Shown here: positions 1 to 11,299 of the stretch, piece by piece | Layout of the letters: every line of letters begins with the position of its first letter | How positions within the stretch are numbered: the first letter of the stretch is position 1 | DNA from: Cordilura impudica | Lineage: Eukaryota > Arthropoda > Insecta > Diptera > Scathophagidae | Length of the DNA stretch: 64,000 bases | Reading direction: 5' to 3' | Assembly (NCBI GenBank): GCA_963682025.1 | Contig: OY821517.1 | Coordinates: 332,983,144-333,047,143, forward strand | Made by a program: the position numbers and the translations under genes | Notes under the pieces: model-generated | What the model was told of the DNA's origin: nothing | Database searches by the model: none | The model's input: the letters and a program-made list of their open reading frames with translations, nothing else

Positions 1-415
1 CGGTAAAACACGGAGGAGGGAATGTTTTGGTCTAGGGATGTTTTTCTGATCATGGGATCGGACCAATTCATAAAATAAATTACATAATGGACCGTTTCAT
101 GTATAAGGATATCATAAAGGTATCAACATGACAACCAGCCAAAGCACACGACCAAATGGGTGAAAGAATGGTTCATAAACAATAAGATTAACGTTTTGGA
201 ACGGCCAGCACAATCATCTGATCTCAATCCCATAGAAAATCTATAGGATATTGTAGATGGTAAAATAGATCGCGATGGTTGCAGAAATACGGATGACCCT
301 TTACGGTAAGCGGAAAATGCATGGAATGGTATTTCTGGCGAAATTTATTCTAATGTAACAGAATTCATGCCACGCAGTTGTCTTGACAACTTTGTCTTAA
401 AAAATAAGGGCTAAG
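1..415 (+). pseudogene. Tc1-like transposase, C-terminal half (broken)
   Basis: Translating across frame breaks gives the second half of a Tc1-family DDE transposase, the enzyme that cuts and pastes the element at TA sites. Near the start the frame reads like NVLVxGCF, the usual motif before the second catalytic Asp. It then reads [12 protein letters not shown] and, 34 residues after that Asp, [10 protein letters not shown], which carries the catalytic Glu, so the DD34E spacing is preserved. The tail ends with a short Lys-rich segment and a stop near 413, as in Tc1 proteins. In-frame stops (for example after IENL, near 245) and frameshifts show it is dead. The N-terminal half lies outside the window. 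Confidence 0.8.
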
Positions 416-975
416 CAACTAAATAATAGTAAAATTCAAATTTTTAATGAATAAACAAAAAATGTGCTATTCCATAATTTGGTTTATGATTTGAAGAAGA
501 CTAACAAACGCTCTACCACGATTCGCTTTTCTTCTTAACCAGAGGCCATAATTTTTCAACAGTCACAAAAAAAATTATTCTTAACATTTTATTTGGGAAA
601 TAAAAAAATGATTTCGATCGAAAAATTTCGATAACGAATGCGGTGATTTGGTCCCTGTGTTAAAGATTTAATACGAATTTTTTATTTGTTTTTGATAACA
701 AATTTAGTTTGTTTTTATTTTGTTTCAGTAAATTTAGTTAATTTATTTTATAAATAAATAAAATAGTTCGAAACTCAAATGTGTTTGTCATTGCTATTAA
801 GCCATATTGTATTAACCACAAGCTCATGCATTTGATTTTTAGCACACTGTATATAAATATATATAGCTCTATAAGCAAAATAATATTTGAAAATTTTCTG
901 GAAAATACCATCCAACATCAAACAAGAGCATATTTCCACACATTTGTTAGAAAGTGGTCAATATCAGTAGAGTAG
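416..975. other. AT-rich noncoding sequence, probably 3' part of the Tc1 element
   Basis: No coding signal is visible. The stretch at about 895-960 (GCATATTT, CATTTGT, AAAGTGGTC) recurs in modified form at 5460-5510, so this belongs to a repeated sequence into which Transib-A later inserted. Confidence 0.4.
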
Positions 976-1554
976 CGACGCACAGTGGACCATATTTTGA
1001 GAAGGCGGCCAAAAATCATTTTTTTTTTTTGTTACCGATTTTAAAGTTATGTCATTCATTTGAAAGTAAATACTAGTAAACCTCGGAAGCCAAAAAATTG
1101 CGACTCTATCTCAACTATATCACAGCGAACAGGGTCTTCGAAAATGAGCTTTCTCAGTATTTTGCTAAAATTAAAAATTTCTTTGTAAATTTTTATTTTT
1201 GAATGACTGTAACTTTTTTGATTTAAAAGATTTTGAAGTGAAATAAATTTTGTGTAATTTTGTGGCTTCCATACTATTAATGTAAAAATGTAAAATCACT
1301 GAGTTATTCCGAAATTTTAAAAAAAATTTTTTAAAAAAGTCCAAATTTTCCGAAAATCTCCTACTTAATAGAGCATAACTCCTGCCAGTCAAAAGCAATC
1401 AGAAAAAATCTTGCACTCTTCTATAGTCCGAACCCTCCCCTATACTCCTATACCCCATTATACACCCGCCAGTTTTCGCCCGTGTGCACCAGAACAATTT
1501 TTCTGACCCAATGTTAGATATTTTCTGCAAAATTTATGAATACAAAAGTTGTCC

Positions 1555-1720
1555 ACTATGTGGTTAGGATATATTAAGTTTGAGGTGATGTTTGTAACTG
1601 CCAAAAATATTGGACCTTTATCCACCTTTCATTATACGGATCGACTCAAAAACACTTTCTGAGTCGATTAAACGATGTCCGTCCGTCCGTCAGAGTGTTA
1701 TGAATACAATAGTTGGTCGT
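1555..1720 (-). repeat. Fragment of the 780-bp palindrome-headed repeat, inside Transib-A
   Basis: The stretch from TATGTGGTTAGG through TTTGTAACTGCCAAAAATATTGG to GTCCGTCCGTC matches the 3' end of the dispersed repeat in reverse orientation. It carries the same GATCGACTC and ACGATGTCCGTCC landmarks. It is degenerate, and lies in the 5' noncoding part of Transib-A. Confidence 0.7.
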
Positions 1721-2126
1721 ACCGGTGCACCGCGGTGTATTTTTTTGCGTGTCGGTAGAGTTGTCAGGAGTTGTTACATATATACTTATGAAAAAGGGTT
1801 GAGATACAATGCGCTTAATTGTTACAGGTACATTTACATAGGTATCTTTCAAAAACATTAAAAGTCTGAATAAGAGTTATATAGTTTAAATACCTGACAA
1901 AATGGGAAACAATTTAAATAACAGGTAAATGGTAAAAAAAAAAACTATTGCGACATAGCCCTTTAAGATATGAGCAGGTATGCTTCACGTTTTAAAAGGG
2001 GTTAGGGTGTGGGTTTTTTATGCTCTTAAAAGTGGTAATAAAAGATAAAAATTTTATTTTACATAATTGCAAGAAAGAGTATTTATAATAATGTTTCCAC
2101 AATTATTATTCATTACAATTTGTGCA

Positions 2127-4189
2127 ATGGCTAAGTACTGTTACAGAGATCTGGCAGATATTTATTTTCAACGAAATGATGTAGACGATGTAATTTTGCA
2201 CATAGTGAGCAACGACTTCTTTAAGAATTGTAACCTAGAAGACATTGAAATGCACAAAGGAAAAATTACTAATTTTGCATCGAATTTGAAAAGACGGTAC
2301 ATTGAATGCTCTCATAGCAAGGCAAAGATGTACAAACGTTACCATAGCAAGGCAAAGATGTACAAACGTTACCAAGACTGGTTAATAAAGGAACTTATTT
2401 TTGAGAGCGCATCTACAACTGCCAACGGAAGTGGAAAAAGGGTTGACCAGCAAAACCAATTGACGGATGTAGTGAAAGATCTCGAAGGCGCAAGCTGGAG
2501 AATATCAATGAAGAAATTTCTCAAAGAATTATTAAGGATTCATTTTTGCACCAAATTCAACGAACCCAAAATAAAAATAATAAAATTGAAATAATTGAAA
2601 AAATAGTAGAAGCGAGCCCAAGGCGCACAAAGAGGATTTTGAAAAGCATTCCCACACCAATTGAAGATAAGAAATTTACGCCGGAAGAAGCGTTCGCCTA
2701 TTTTTTGATTTGAAATTGACCAAAAATCAATATAAGGAATTTCGGAAGCGAACCAATGAAAATAATTGTGGGATTTTTCCAAAGTATCGAGATTTAGTTT
2801 CTGCCAAAAAAGAATGTTTACCTTCACAATCTGCTATTAGTGTCACTTCAACATCAGCAGAAATAAAATTGCAAGATCTCCTTGAATATACTGCAGAACG
2901 ATTGCTAAATACGCTTGATACTGATCATTTAAAAAAAATTGGTAATGGCAGCATTACTTCAATTTCTAAATGGGGATGTGATGGATCCTCTGATCAGAAA
3001 CAATACAAGCAATTTAATGCCAAAAATTCATCAGATGCTAATTTATTTATGGTATCTTTCGTTCCATTGCGCTTAACAAAAAGGTAAGACGCTAGATCCG
3101 TCAACTAGTAGAGCAACAGAAATTGATATATGGAAATATGAAATTCCTTCTTCAACAAAGTATTGCAGACCAATAAAATTTGCATTCAAAAAGGAAACTA
3201 AAGATGTCATAACTGAAGAAGTTCAAAAAATAAAAGATCAAATTAAGGAACTTCAACCAGTAATATTTAAATTTGATGACCAAGACATTGAAGTACATTT
3301 TAAAATGTGTCTCACAATGATTGATGGAAAAGTTGCACAAGCTTTAACTGGAACAAAGTCAACGTCAAGCTGCATTATATGCCAAAAGTCATCAAGTCAA
3401 TTAAGCCAACCCACACGAGAAGACAATAGTTTTAAGGAAGCCTACGAATTTGGAATGTCCCCTCTTCATGCTAGAATACGTTTCATTGAGCATATTCTTA
3501 AATTGGGTTATGATTTGGAATTTGGTCCCTTAGGCGAAACAGTGAGAAAAAACAAAGAAAATGAAGAAAAAAGAAAGCAAAAAAAAAACAAATTCAACAA
3601 AAATATCTACAGCTAGGCCTCGTAATCGACCAACCAAAACAAGGGGAAGGAAACACAAATGATGGAAATACTGCAAGGAGATTTTTTTCCGATCCGGAAA
3701 CTGCAGCATCTATCACAGGTGTAGATCATGAATTAATAGTTAAGACGATTAAAAATCATATTACAAGTTCTAGCATGCAGCAGAAAGATAAATACAAAAA
3801 AATTTGGAGAGTACGCCAATAAAACAGCTATACTTTATAAAGAAAAATACTCTTGGAGATATATGCCATCCACAGTTCATAAAATTTTGTGCCATGGGGA
3901 ACAAATAATTCAAAATAATATGCTACCAATAGGAGATCTATCTGAAGAAGCGCAAGAAAAAAGGAACAAAGACTACAGATTCTTTCGCGAGCACAACATA
4001 AGGAAAATGTCCAGATGTTGTACTAATGAAGACCTTATCACTATTTTGTTGTGCACTTCAGATCCATATATGTCCAACATTCGTCAAAAATGGAAAACTA
4101 CCTCTATTGAATTAGACGAAAAAGCTAAACAACTTCTAGAAGATGAAACTCAAGGATATTTAGAAGAAATTTTTACTAAAAGTGGTTGA
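2127..4189 (+). pseudogene. Transib-A transposase (RAG1-related), frameshifted
   Basis: This encodes a Transib transposase in several frames. The start is ATG at 2127 (MAKYCYRDLADIYF), matching the start of the Transib-B ORF. Next come a basic N-terminal domain, then KWGCDGSS with the first catalytic Asp at 2980-2982, then a Cys pair (CIICQKS) in a segment ending YEFGMSPLHARIR. The second Asp is in NDGNTARRFF (3661-3663), and the C-terminal LSEEAQEKRNK block holds the catalytic Glu. The order and spacing of these three blocks follow RAG1 (DGMGD, CDIGN, SEGNESGNK). At least four frame breaks (about 2560-2710, 3087, 3600, 3750-3860) and a 30-bp internal duplication make it nonfunctional as it stands. 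Confidence 0.88.
2313..2372 (+). repeat. 30-bp tandem duplication inside the Transib-A transposase
   Basis: Two identical 30-bp copies (2313-2342 and 2343-2372) duplicate the ten residues HSKAKMYKRY in frame. Transib-B has the corresponding segment only once, so this is a local duplication in copy A. Confidence 0.85.
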
Positions 4190-4848
4190 TTTAAAGTACT
4201 TTCTCATTACACTAACAATAAGTTACACTTTTTTTATATAGTTAAAAAATTTTCTTGATTTAAAAATTTATATATTTTGTAAATTTACAATAAAAATTGT
4301 TATATTTCATAAATTTACCATAAAAATTGATATAGAAATATTTAAAAAGACAATAAAAAAATTTAACTAAAGCAAAAACATACGAGTTTTTCATTGAAAC
4401 TTCTGTATCTTGAACCAATATAAGATAACTTTTACGTTCGCTGCTTAATAAATTATATTTTAACTCGGGATCTTTCAAAAAAAAAAAAAACAACCTTTGG
4501 CCCTTGTGCACATTAGGACTAAAAAGTTTACGGGGGCCAAAGTTTGGCATTTTCTGAAAAAATTAACTTAAAAAATTGTTAAAAAGTATTAGTTGTAAAA
4601 TCAACTGAAAAAATCTTTTTTCACGTTTTAACACTTCACTTTTGTACTAAAATTCAACTACAAATGAAAATGTATTTTAAACCCTCCGTAACTTTTTTTT
4701 ATTTTCGGTCGAGAATTATGTTTTATAGCAAAACTTAAAGGCTTAAAGTCTCACCTACCAAACGAAAAAACCGCATATCAAAATTCTAATCCAATCAAAA
4801 GTTATAGATTTTTGACCGCCTTCTCGTCAAATGGTTCACTGTGCGACG

Positions 4849-5255
4849 CTTCAATTTTGGTCAGACAGTCAGTTTAACATTTTGTTATGAGTAATCTATG
4901 AATATGGTCAATTACAGCCAGTTTAAAAAATTTTTTTTTTAATTAATTTAATTTTTTGTCACACTTTTTGCCAAATTTCTGGTCTTCTTCCACATTTTTG
5001 TCGGAATGCTTTGAAATTTTGATAACATATAGTTTTTTACAAGTATTCCTGATTTTTTTTTTAAGGGTGAGTATAGTACGGCTTAAGGTCATCGGTTGTT
5101 ACAAGATTCTCTTTGTTGTAAGAACATTTTTGTTGAAAATAAATAAAAACAAGTTTTTTTAATTTTTAAACAATATTTATAATTTTTTTTTTTTTCGAGT
5201 AGTAGTTAGCGCACTCCACAGTTTTTATCTCAATGCTTCAATATTTAAGGAGAGT
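4849..5255. other. AT-rich noncoding sequence
   Basis: No coding or RNA signal is recognised. TTTTCGAGTAGTAGTT at about 5195 recurs at about 5508, so part of it is repeated locally. Confidence 0.4.
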
Positions 5256-5386
5256 AATCTATCAATATCTCTAACTTCCGGTATTTTCTAAAGGGTACCA
5301 CAATGGGCCATATGGCCTCCGAGTGCACCCGCTGTAGGGCGGGCGACCCATCCAACCTATCCTAATCTAACCTAATCTATCAATAT
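5256..5386 (+). mobile_element. 5'-truncated non-LTR retrotransposon tail with 13-bp target duplication
   Basis: AATCTATCAATAT occurs at 5256-5268 and again at 5374-5386, bracketing 105 bp. The insert contains GGCCATATGGCCTCCGAGTG and a GC-rich patch, and finishes in a CCTAATCTAACCTAAT-type tail. A long target duplication, severe 5' truncation and a simple-repeat tail are the signature of target-primed reverse transcription. No coding sequence remains, so the clade cannot be named with confidence. Confidence 0.75.
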
Positions 5387-5586
5387 AACTGACTCGAAAA
5401 TATGTAACATTTTACCATGTATTTTTAAATATGTTTTGTAAAATGGTGTCAAACATCTATAAAGCGCATATTTTCATACATTTGTATGGAAAGTGGTCGA
5501 GCTTTTTCGAGTAGTAGTTTGAATACACCTGTATACAATACAATTGAAATGAAAATTAAGGATGATATTATACACTAAATACTAAT

Positions 5587-6482
5587 GGGGCGTTTCATGT
5601 CCAGTGATCCAACTTTTGAAACCGATGTCTTTCGATCGGAATTTGCAGCAAGGTTAGTCCTATTGGATAGTAGTTTAGACACAATTTTTCAACAAGATCG
5701 GTCAAGAATTCTCTGAGTTAGAGGGGGTCAAAATTTTACATTTTGGCCAAACAGTTGTTTTTCTCATCCATGTAACTTCTTACCTATTGCTCTTAGCAAA
5801 ATTTGTCCCAAATAGTTTAGATAGCTATTTGTCAGTCTTTCGGAAAAAAATTAAAAAAAATTTTTTTTTTGACTTGGGGGGTTTAACATATTGTGCGTAT
5901 TACAGTATTGAGAGTATGAAATTTTAGTAAGGTGTGTTACCTACCGTCGGAAAGGTTAATTTGTCTAGTTTCTCAGTATATGCTTTATATTTAAGGTTTT
6001 AGTAACACTTACACACTAATAGGAAAAAATTTAAATTAGTGCATATGCTAAAAATTGAAAAACCGTCTTGAGTTACAAATTACATGTTTTTTATAGATAT
6101 CCCACTCGCATCCCACTAAGCGACAAAAACTCTTAAAGGAAAAAACCTAAGCTTTATTTTGGACAAAAAAAAAAATTTCCTTATTTGAAAAAAATTCAAA
6201 AAAAAATTTTTGATTTTGCAAAAAAAAAGTCAAAAAAATCTTCTTATATTTTTTTAAATTTTTTTTCGAAAGACTGAAGAAAAATGTAACATGGATGAGA
6301 AACAAACACCTGTTTGGTCAAAATGTAAAATTTTGACCTCCTCTAACTCAGAGAGTTCTGGACCGATCTTGTTGAAAAATTATGTCTAAATTACTATCCA
6401 ATAGGACTACGCTTGGTGCAAATTTCACTCCGATCGGAAGACATCAGTTTCAAAAGTTGGATCACTTGACGTGAAACGCCCC
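5587..6482. mobile_element. Foldback element with GGGGCGTTTCA inverted repeats (non-autonomous)
   Basis: The 896-bp element starts GGGGCGTTTCATGTC and ends GACGTGAAACGCCCC. The two arms match in inverted orientation for roughly 250-300 bp, including the TTCAACAAGATCGGTC and CTCTGAGTTAGAGG segments. The centre is AT-rich and noncoding. The same arms flank the transposase-bearing element at 53.6-56.9 kb, so this looks like its non-autonomous derivative. Flanks are TAAT and TAAA, which hints at a 4-bp duplication but does not prove it. Confidence 0.85.
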
Positions 6483-8395
6483 TAAAACATATATTTTTAC
6501 GTGCTTTCAAACATGCAAATGTTAGTTTTTACCACTCGAGCTGCTCATTCGATATAAGTAGCTCATTTACCACTTGAGTAGCTCGAGTAGTAAATAAGTG
6601 ATACTTTTAAAATGGCTATACATTTTTCTGCTGGGAAATATACAAATTTCAGACCAATCAGAATTGTGTTCCTAAAAGACATATCACAGGCAAATACATA
6701 AAACTTATTTTATTTTTTCACTTCAAACTCAACAAAAGGAAACTAAAACAGGTCAATATACTCTGACAGGCGATCGTGTTTGTATGTACTAACTAATAGT
6801 AAATCTGGAATTTTTCACACAATATTTAATTTCCTTGTAAACTTTTGTTGGTTAGATTTTCTCCCTATTTTCTGTTTCTTCCACATTATATTTAGCTATT
6901 TGATTTTTATTTACCACATTTGCGCATGCGCAGACAACTAATTTTTTACAAACAATAAAAAGAGTTCAAAAGCCTTTACGTTGCATGACATCCATCCGTA
7001 CGAAATGCAATGTTTTCCAAAGAAAATGTTTTCAAATGGATAACAGCAACAGTAATAACACACTTGTGAAAAAGGAAAATATGAAGAAAATAACTACAAC
7101 AACAACAACAGCACCATTGGTGTTTATTTAGCATTTTCCAGGTTATTCATGTGTTAAATACTGGTACACGAAAATTAGAGGGTACTTGACAAATGAAAAA
7201 GTACAACAACAACAGAAAAAAATACAACAATAAAATTTATATTTGCAGAACAAGTGACAAAATGTGAAATAAGTATTAACCCTTCAACATAAACGATGGA
7301 AATTTTGATACCAGCATATTTGATAAAAACTTTTTTAATTGATCTAACTCCTTAAAAAAAAACTTATATAATTTAAATATTTTTATAAAAGAAAAGCCGC
7401 GAAAAATTGTAAAAAGGGTTCCAGAACAGTCTTGTTGAGACTTTATAAAACTTTATGAAAAGTCAGCTAAGTGGTTAAGAAAAAACTAAAAACAAATTAT
7501 ATTTTCTTGAGCTTCATTATGTTTACAAAACACTGAGCCTGTCACTAATAATGGGAACAGACATCAATACGATGACAAATTTCTTCAAAATGAATGAAGT
7601 TGTTGACACATTTGTATGATAATTTTTGTCATTTAATTTGTACAAAATATGTTGATGACAACAAATGTGAAAGGAGTGCTTTGTGGAGAATATTAATGAC
7701 AATTTTTTTTTTTTTGAAAGCATTAGGAAATAATCTTCTTGAAATGTGCTTAAATATAAAAGCAAAAAAAAAAATATTGTTTTACAAAATTGTTTTACAA
7801 TTTTTTTTTTTAGAAAGGCTTAATATTTGGGTTGCGCATTATTAAAATTTTTTCAAATTTCAAGTTAAATTTGTGAAATTGTAGTCAGTATATTATGATT
7901 TCCATTTTTGAATAGAACAGGGGTTAAATCGTCGCATTCTTTATCGAAATTTCTCCATAGAAATTATTTTTTATTTTCTAAATTGAAAAACTAAGAATAA
8001 TTTTACTTTGTCACAGTTAACGAATTATAAAGTGTTTCATCTGCGTTGATAAGTGTCGCTAGGTGTGCCCTGACTGTATAGACCGTGGTAACAGTGAACG
8101 AATTATGGCCTCTTTTTAAAATTAAAAGTGAAACATAGTCTGACGTTTGTCCGTCTTCTTTTAATCATAAACTAAAATATGGAATTTCGATTGATTTTAC
8201 TCGAAATCGAATGCGGCTGTATTTTAAATATTAAATTTTTTCGTTAATTACGAGTAAAATGGGAACTTGCTAGAATATCGCTAATCCTTATTAAACTGAA
8301 GTCGATAATTTATATTTGAAATAATTTAAAATATTAAAATGGAAAATTTCAATACATAATTAATTAGCCATGTAGCCATGTGGCACCTTCTTATA
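6483..8395. other. AT-rich sequence, no gene recognised
   Basis: It contains CTCGAG-rich words near 6535-6595, short CAA repeats near 7095-7115 and 7200-7235, and many homopolymer runs. Open frames here are short and have no recognisable domains. Confidence 0.4.
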
Positions 8396-8466
8396 CCCAC
8401 CACACCTGTATGCAGAGGGTAAGTTTCTCATTCCGTTCGTAATAAATAGAAAAAAAAAAATCGCGA
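8396..8466 (-). repeat. End fragment of a second TATACCC-type dispersed repeat
   Basis: TTATACCCACCACACC followed by TGCAGAGGGTAAG resembles, in reverse, the GTGTGGAGGGTATGAAA terminus seen near 53.55 kb. Transib-B inserted directly beside it. Confidence 0.5.
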
Positions 8467-9078
8467 CGCCGCACAGTGGTCAATTTCGCGAGATAGCGGT
8501 CAAAACTCTATAACTTTTGACCGGATTGGTATTTTTTTACGCAATTTGTTTTGTTCAATAGCAGGGACTGTAAGCTTCAATTTGCGTGTTCAAACGTAAA
8601 AATCGACTGATAGGAACGTAAGTAATTTGGAGTTAAAAATGCATTTTAATTTTTTGTTGAGTTTCCATGTAAAAGTTGAATATTTTGACATTTTAAATAG
8701 GTATTTTTTTTATAATTTCTTATTTTCTTCAATCGTATTTTACAACCAATACTTATTTATTATTCCTAAACTTAATTTTGGTCAGAAAATGCCAACATTT
8801 GGCCCCTGACATTTATTTAGTCTCAATATTCACAGGGGCCAAAGGTTGGTTTTTTTTGGAAGAAAGCTAATTCTTGTGAGGATTAAACTGAAAAATAACA
8901 CTGAAATTCCCAACAATATCAATACCATTTGGATATATTATATACAGAACACAACATCGATAAAATTTTAAGTAAACTTTTACTATTGATTTAAAGTGCA
9001 CATATATTTTATTTAAATGTATTAATAAAAATTTATACTAAAATTAGAAACAAATTATAATCTTTAAACTAGTATTAA

Positions 9079-9990
9079 TTAAACAATATTAGTAAAAATT
9101 TCTTCCAAATAGCTTTGATTTTCTTTTTGCAGTAGTTGTTTAGCTTCTTCATCTAACTCTAATGAGGTTGATTTCCATTTTTGTCGAATACTGGACATAT
9201 ATGGGTCTGATGTGCACAACAAAATATTAATAAGATCTTCATTAGTACAATATCTGGAAATTTTTCTTGTATTGTGCTCGCGAAAGAATCTGTAGTCTTT
9301 GTTCCTTTTCTCTTGGGCTTCTTCTGAGAGATCTCCAATTGGAAGCATATTGTGCTGAATTATTTGTTCCCCATGGAACAAAATTTTGTGAACTGTGGTT
9401 GGCATATGTCTCCAAGAATATTTTTGGTTATAAAGGGTTGCTGTCTCATTAGCATACTGACCAAATTTTTTTGCATCTATCTTTTTGCTACATGCTATAA
9501 CTTGTAATATGATTTGGAATCGTCGTATTAAATCATAATCTACTCCAGTTATAGAAGCTGCAGTTTCTGGATCAGAAAAAAATCTCCTTGCTGTGTTTCC
9601 ATCATTAGAATTTCCTTCTCCTTGCTTTGGCTGGTCAATTATAAGGCCTATCTTGCGTCTTCGTGATCTTTCACTACAATTATCAATTGGCTTTGCTGGT
9701 CGACCACCTTTTCCAGTTTCCGTAGTAGTTACTGATGGCTTTTTAAAAATAAGTTTATTTCTTAGCCATTCTTGGTTGCGTGAGTAAAACAATTTCTTGT
9801 TTCTGGAACATTGATTGTACCGTTTTCTTAAAGTATTTAAAAAGATTTTTATTTTTAAGTTATGAATTTTAATTTCTTGTTTGTCGCATATTTTGAAGAA
9901 TGGATTATTCATTATATGTAAAATAATGTCGTTTTCATCTTTCCGTTCAAAATATATATCAGATAGAACACTATAACTGAATTTAGCCAT
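9079..9990 (-). CDS. Transib-B deletion-derivative protein, 303 aa, open throughout
   Basis: A single uninterrupted frame of 303 codons starts at ATG 9990. Residues 1-90 form the N-terminal domain (MAKFSYSVLSDIYF, then a Lys/Arg-rich stretch). Next is a short GGRPAKP motif resembling an AT-hook. At about residue 115 the sequence jumps to GLIIDQPKQGEGNSNDGNTARRFF, so the second catalytic Asp (9601-9603) is present. The C-terminus carries LPIGDLSEEAQEKRNK with the catalytic Glu. Compared with Transib-A it lacks the whole KWGCDGSS and CxxC region, including the first catalytic Asp, so it should not be able to transpose. It may still bind ends. The intact frame could reflect a recent deletion or selection for a repressor-like role, and the sequence alone cannot tell which. 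Confidence 0.85.
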   Translation of the reverse strand: MAKFSYSVLSDIYFERKDENDIILHIMNNPFFKICDKQEIKIHNLKIKIFLNTLRKRYNQCSRNKKLFYSRNQEWLRNKLIFKKPSVTTTETGKGGRPAKPIDNCSERSRRRKIGLIIDQPKQGEGNSNDGNTARRFFSDPETAASITGVDYDLIRRFQIILQVIACSKKIDAKKFGQYANETATLYNQKYSWRHMPTTVHKILFHGEQIIQHNMLPIGDLSEEAQEKRNKDYRFFREHNTRKISRYCTNEDLINILLCTSDPYMSSIRQKWKSTSLELDEEAKQLLQKENQSYLEEIFTNIV

Positions 9991-10970
9991 TGTTTAAACA
10001 ATAATGAAGAAAAAAAATTAATGCATGGATTAATATACTATTGCTCGAAGTTTCACCATGATCTTTTTTACCTCTTTGAAACATAATATAACAGGTAGTT
10101 GGTTTTATCAGTTATTTCCATTGGTTTTAAATTTATTTGCAATTTTCACGTATTTAAGTTATGTAATATTAGATGGCAATAAAATCTTTTTTACCTTTTC
10201 CAAATGAATTGCCAGATACCACATAATTTGAGAGTTCTATTGTCATTTTTGTCAAAATTTTGATACACCCTTCTATGTGGACTAGGTCCAAATATGGGCC
10301 AACTTCTCCTTATTTCAACAGAATTATTTTTTGGGTCAATAAGAACTCTTGTACAAAATTTCATCAAAATATATGCATAATAGCCACTTTCACATACAAA
10401 TAACTTCTCAAAAAATATGACGTGCATTTGTACCGAATATCTTACCTTGGGTCAGAAAAATTGCTGTAGCTCAAAAAGTGCAGTCCCCATGCATGGACAT
10501 GTATATATAGGAATGTAGGGGAGAGTTAGGACTACAAAATAGTAAATTTGTGTTTTGACTCAGCTTGACTCACAGGAGTGCTCTATGAAGTAGGAAATTT
10601 CCGAGAAATTTTACCTTTTTTAAAAAAAAAATTTAAATTGTTCTGAAAACAGTCGAGCTCCAATTTTTTTACCAGTAATAGGAAATAAGTTAAGTTACAA
10701 CACAAAATTTATTTCGTCCAAAAATCTTGAAAAACAAAAAAGTTATGATCATTTAAACTTTAAAAATTAACTAAAAATATCATAAATTTACTAAATTCTG
10801 AAAAAGCCCATTTTGGACCACCCTGTTCTCAGTGAAATAGTTGAAATAGAGTTCTAATTTTTTGGCTCCCGAGGTTTACTACTGTCTACTTTCATATGAG
10901 TCTAATAACTTTAAAATCGGAGAACAAAAACCAAAAGGAGTTTTTTTGGCCGCTATCTCAAAATATTGAC
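9991..10970 (-). other. 5' noncoding region of Transib-B
   Basis: AT-rich sequence upstream of the Transib-B start codon. Words near 10610-10970 (CTCCCGAGGTTTACTA, AAAACTCC, TTTTTTGGCC) correspond in reverse to the first 400 bp of Transib-A, showing that A and B are the same subfamily in opposite orientation. Confidence 0.6.
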
Positions 10971-11299
10971 CACAGTGCGCCGCACAGTGGCGCCATTTGA
11001 GTTTTTTCGTTGCAAAAATCATATCTTTTGAACCGAGTAACATAATTGAACAGTTTAAACAGCATATGATAGATAACTGTTCGGCCTATGAAATGAGCGT
11101 TCGGAAAGGGTGCTACGCTTTGTAGGGGCCTACTTATGGGTTATCAATGTTAAAATTTGTAGAAAAATCAATTTTATGGTAACTGAAAAAAATTATTTTT
11201 ACATTTTTAGATTGTTTATATTTTTTTTCTTTAGGGTTTTATGTTTTAAATTCTTACCCAACAAATTAAAACAAATTAAAATTTTTTAAATTTATTTTT

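Larger units (their letters stand above)
976..4848 (+). mobile_element. Transib-A DNA transposon with CGACG target duplication
   Basis: The element runs from CACAGTGGACC at 981 to the mirror-image GGTTCACTGTG ending at 4843. It is flanked by perfect 5-bp copies of CGACG at 976-980 and 4844-4848. Transib elements are known for 5-bp, GC-rich CGNCG duplications and for termini resembling the V(D)J heptamer CACAGTG, and both are seen here. The inverted repeats continue inward about 40 bp, sharing GAGAAGGCGG and an A-rich block (AAAAATC) some 21-23 bp after the heptamer. It is 3.9 kb long, holds a broken transposase in the same orientation, and carries a dispersed-repeat fragment in its 5' region. 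Confidence 0.9.
8467..10982 (-). mobile_element. Transib-B, internally deleted Transib with CGCCG target duplication
   Basis: The left end is CACAGTGGTCAA at 8472, preceded by CGCCG (8467-8471). The right end is TTGACCACAGTG, closing at 10977 and followed by CGCCG (10978-10982). Read from outside, the right heptamer is CACTGTG, a centre-base variant. The subterminal sequence (AGATAGCGG) is shared by both ends and resembles Transib-A. The coding strand is minus. The element is 2.5 kb, about 1.4 kb shorter than Transib-A, because the middle of the transposase is missing. Confidence 0.9.
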
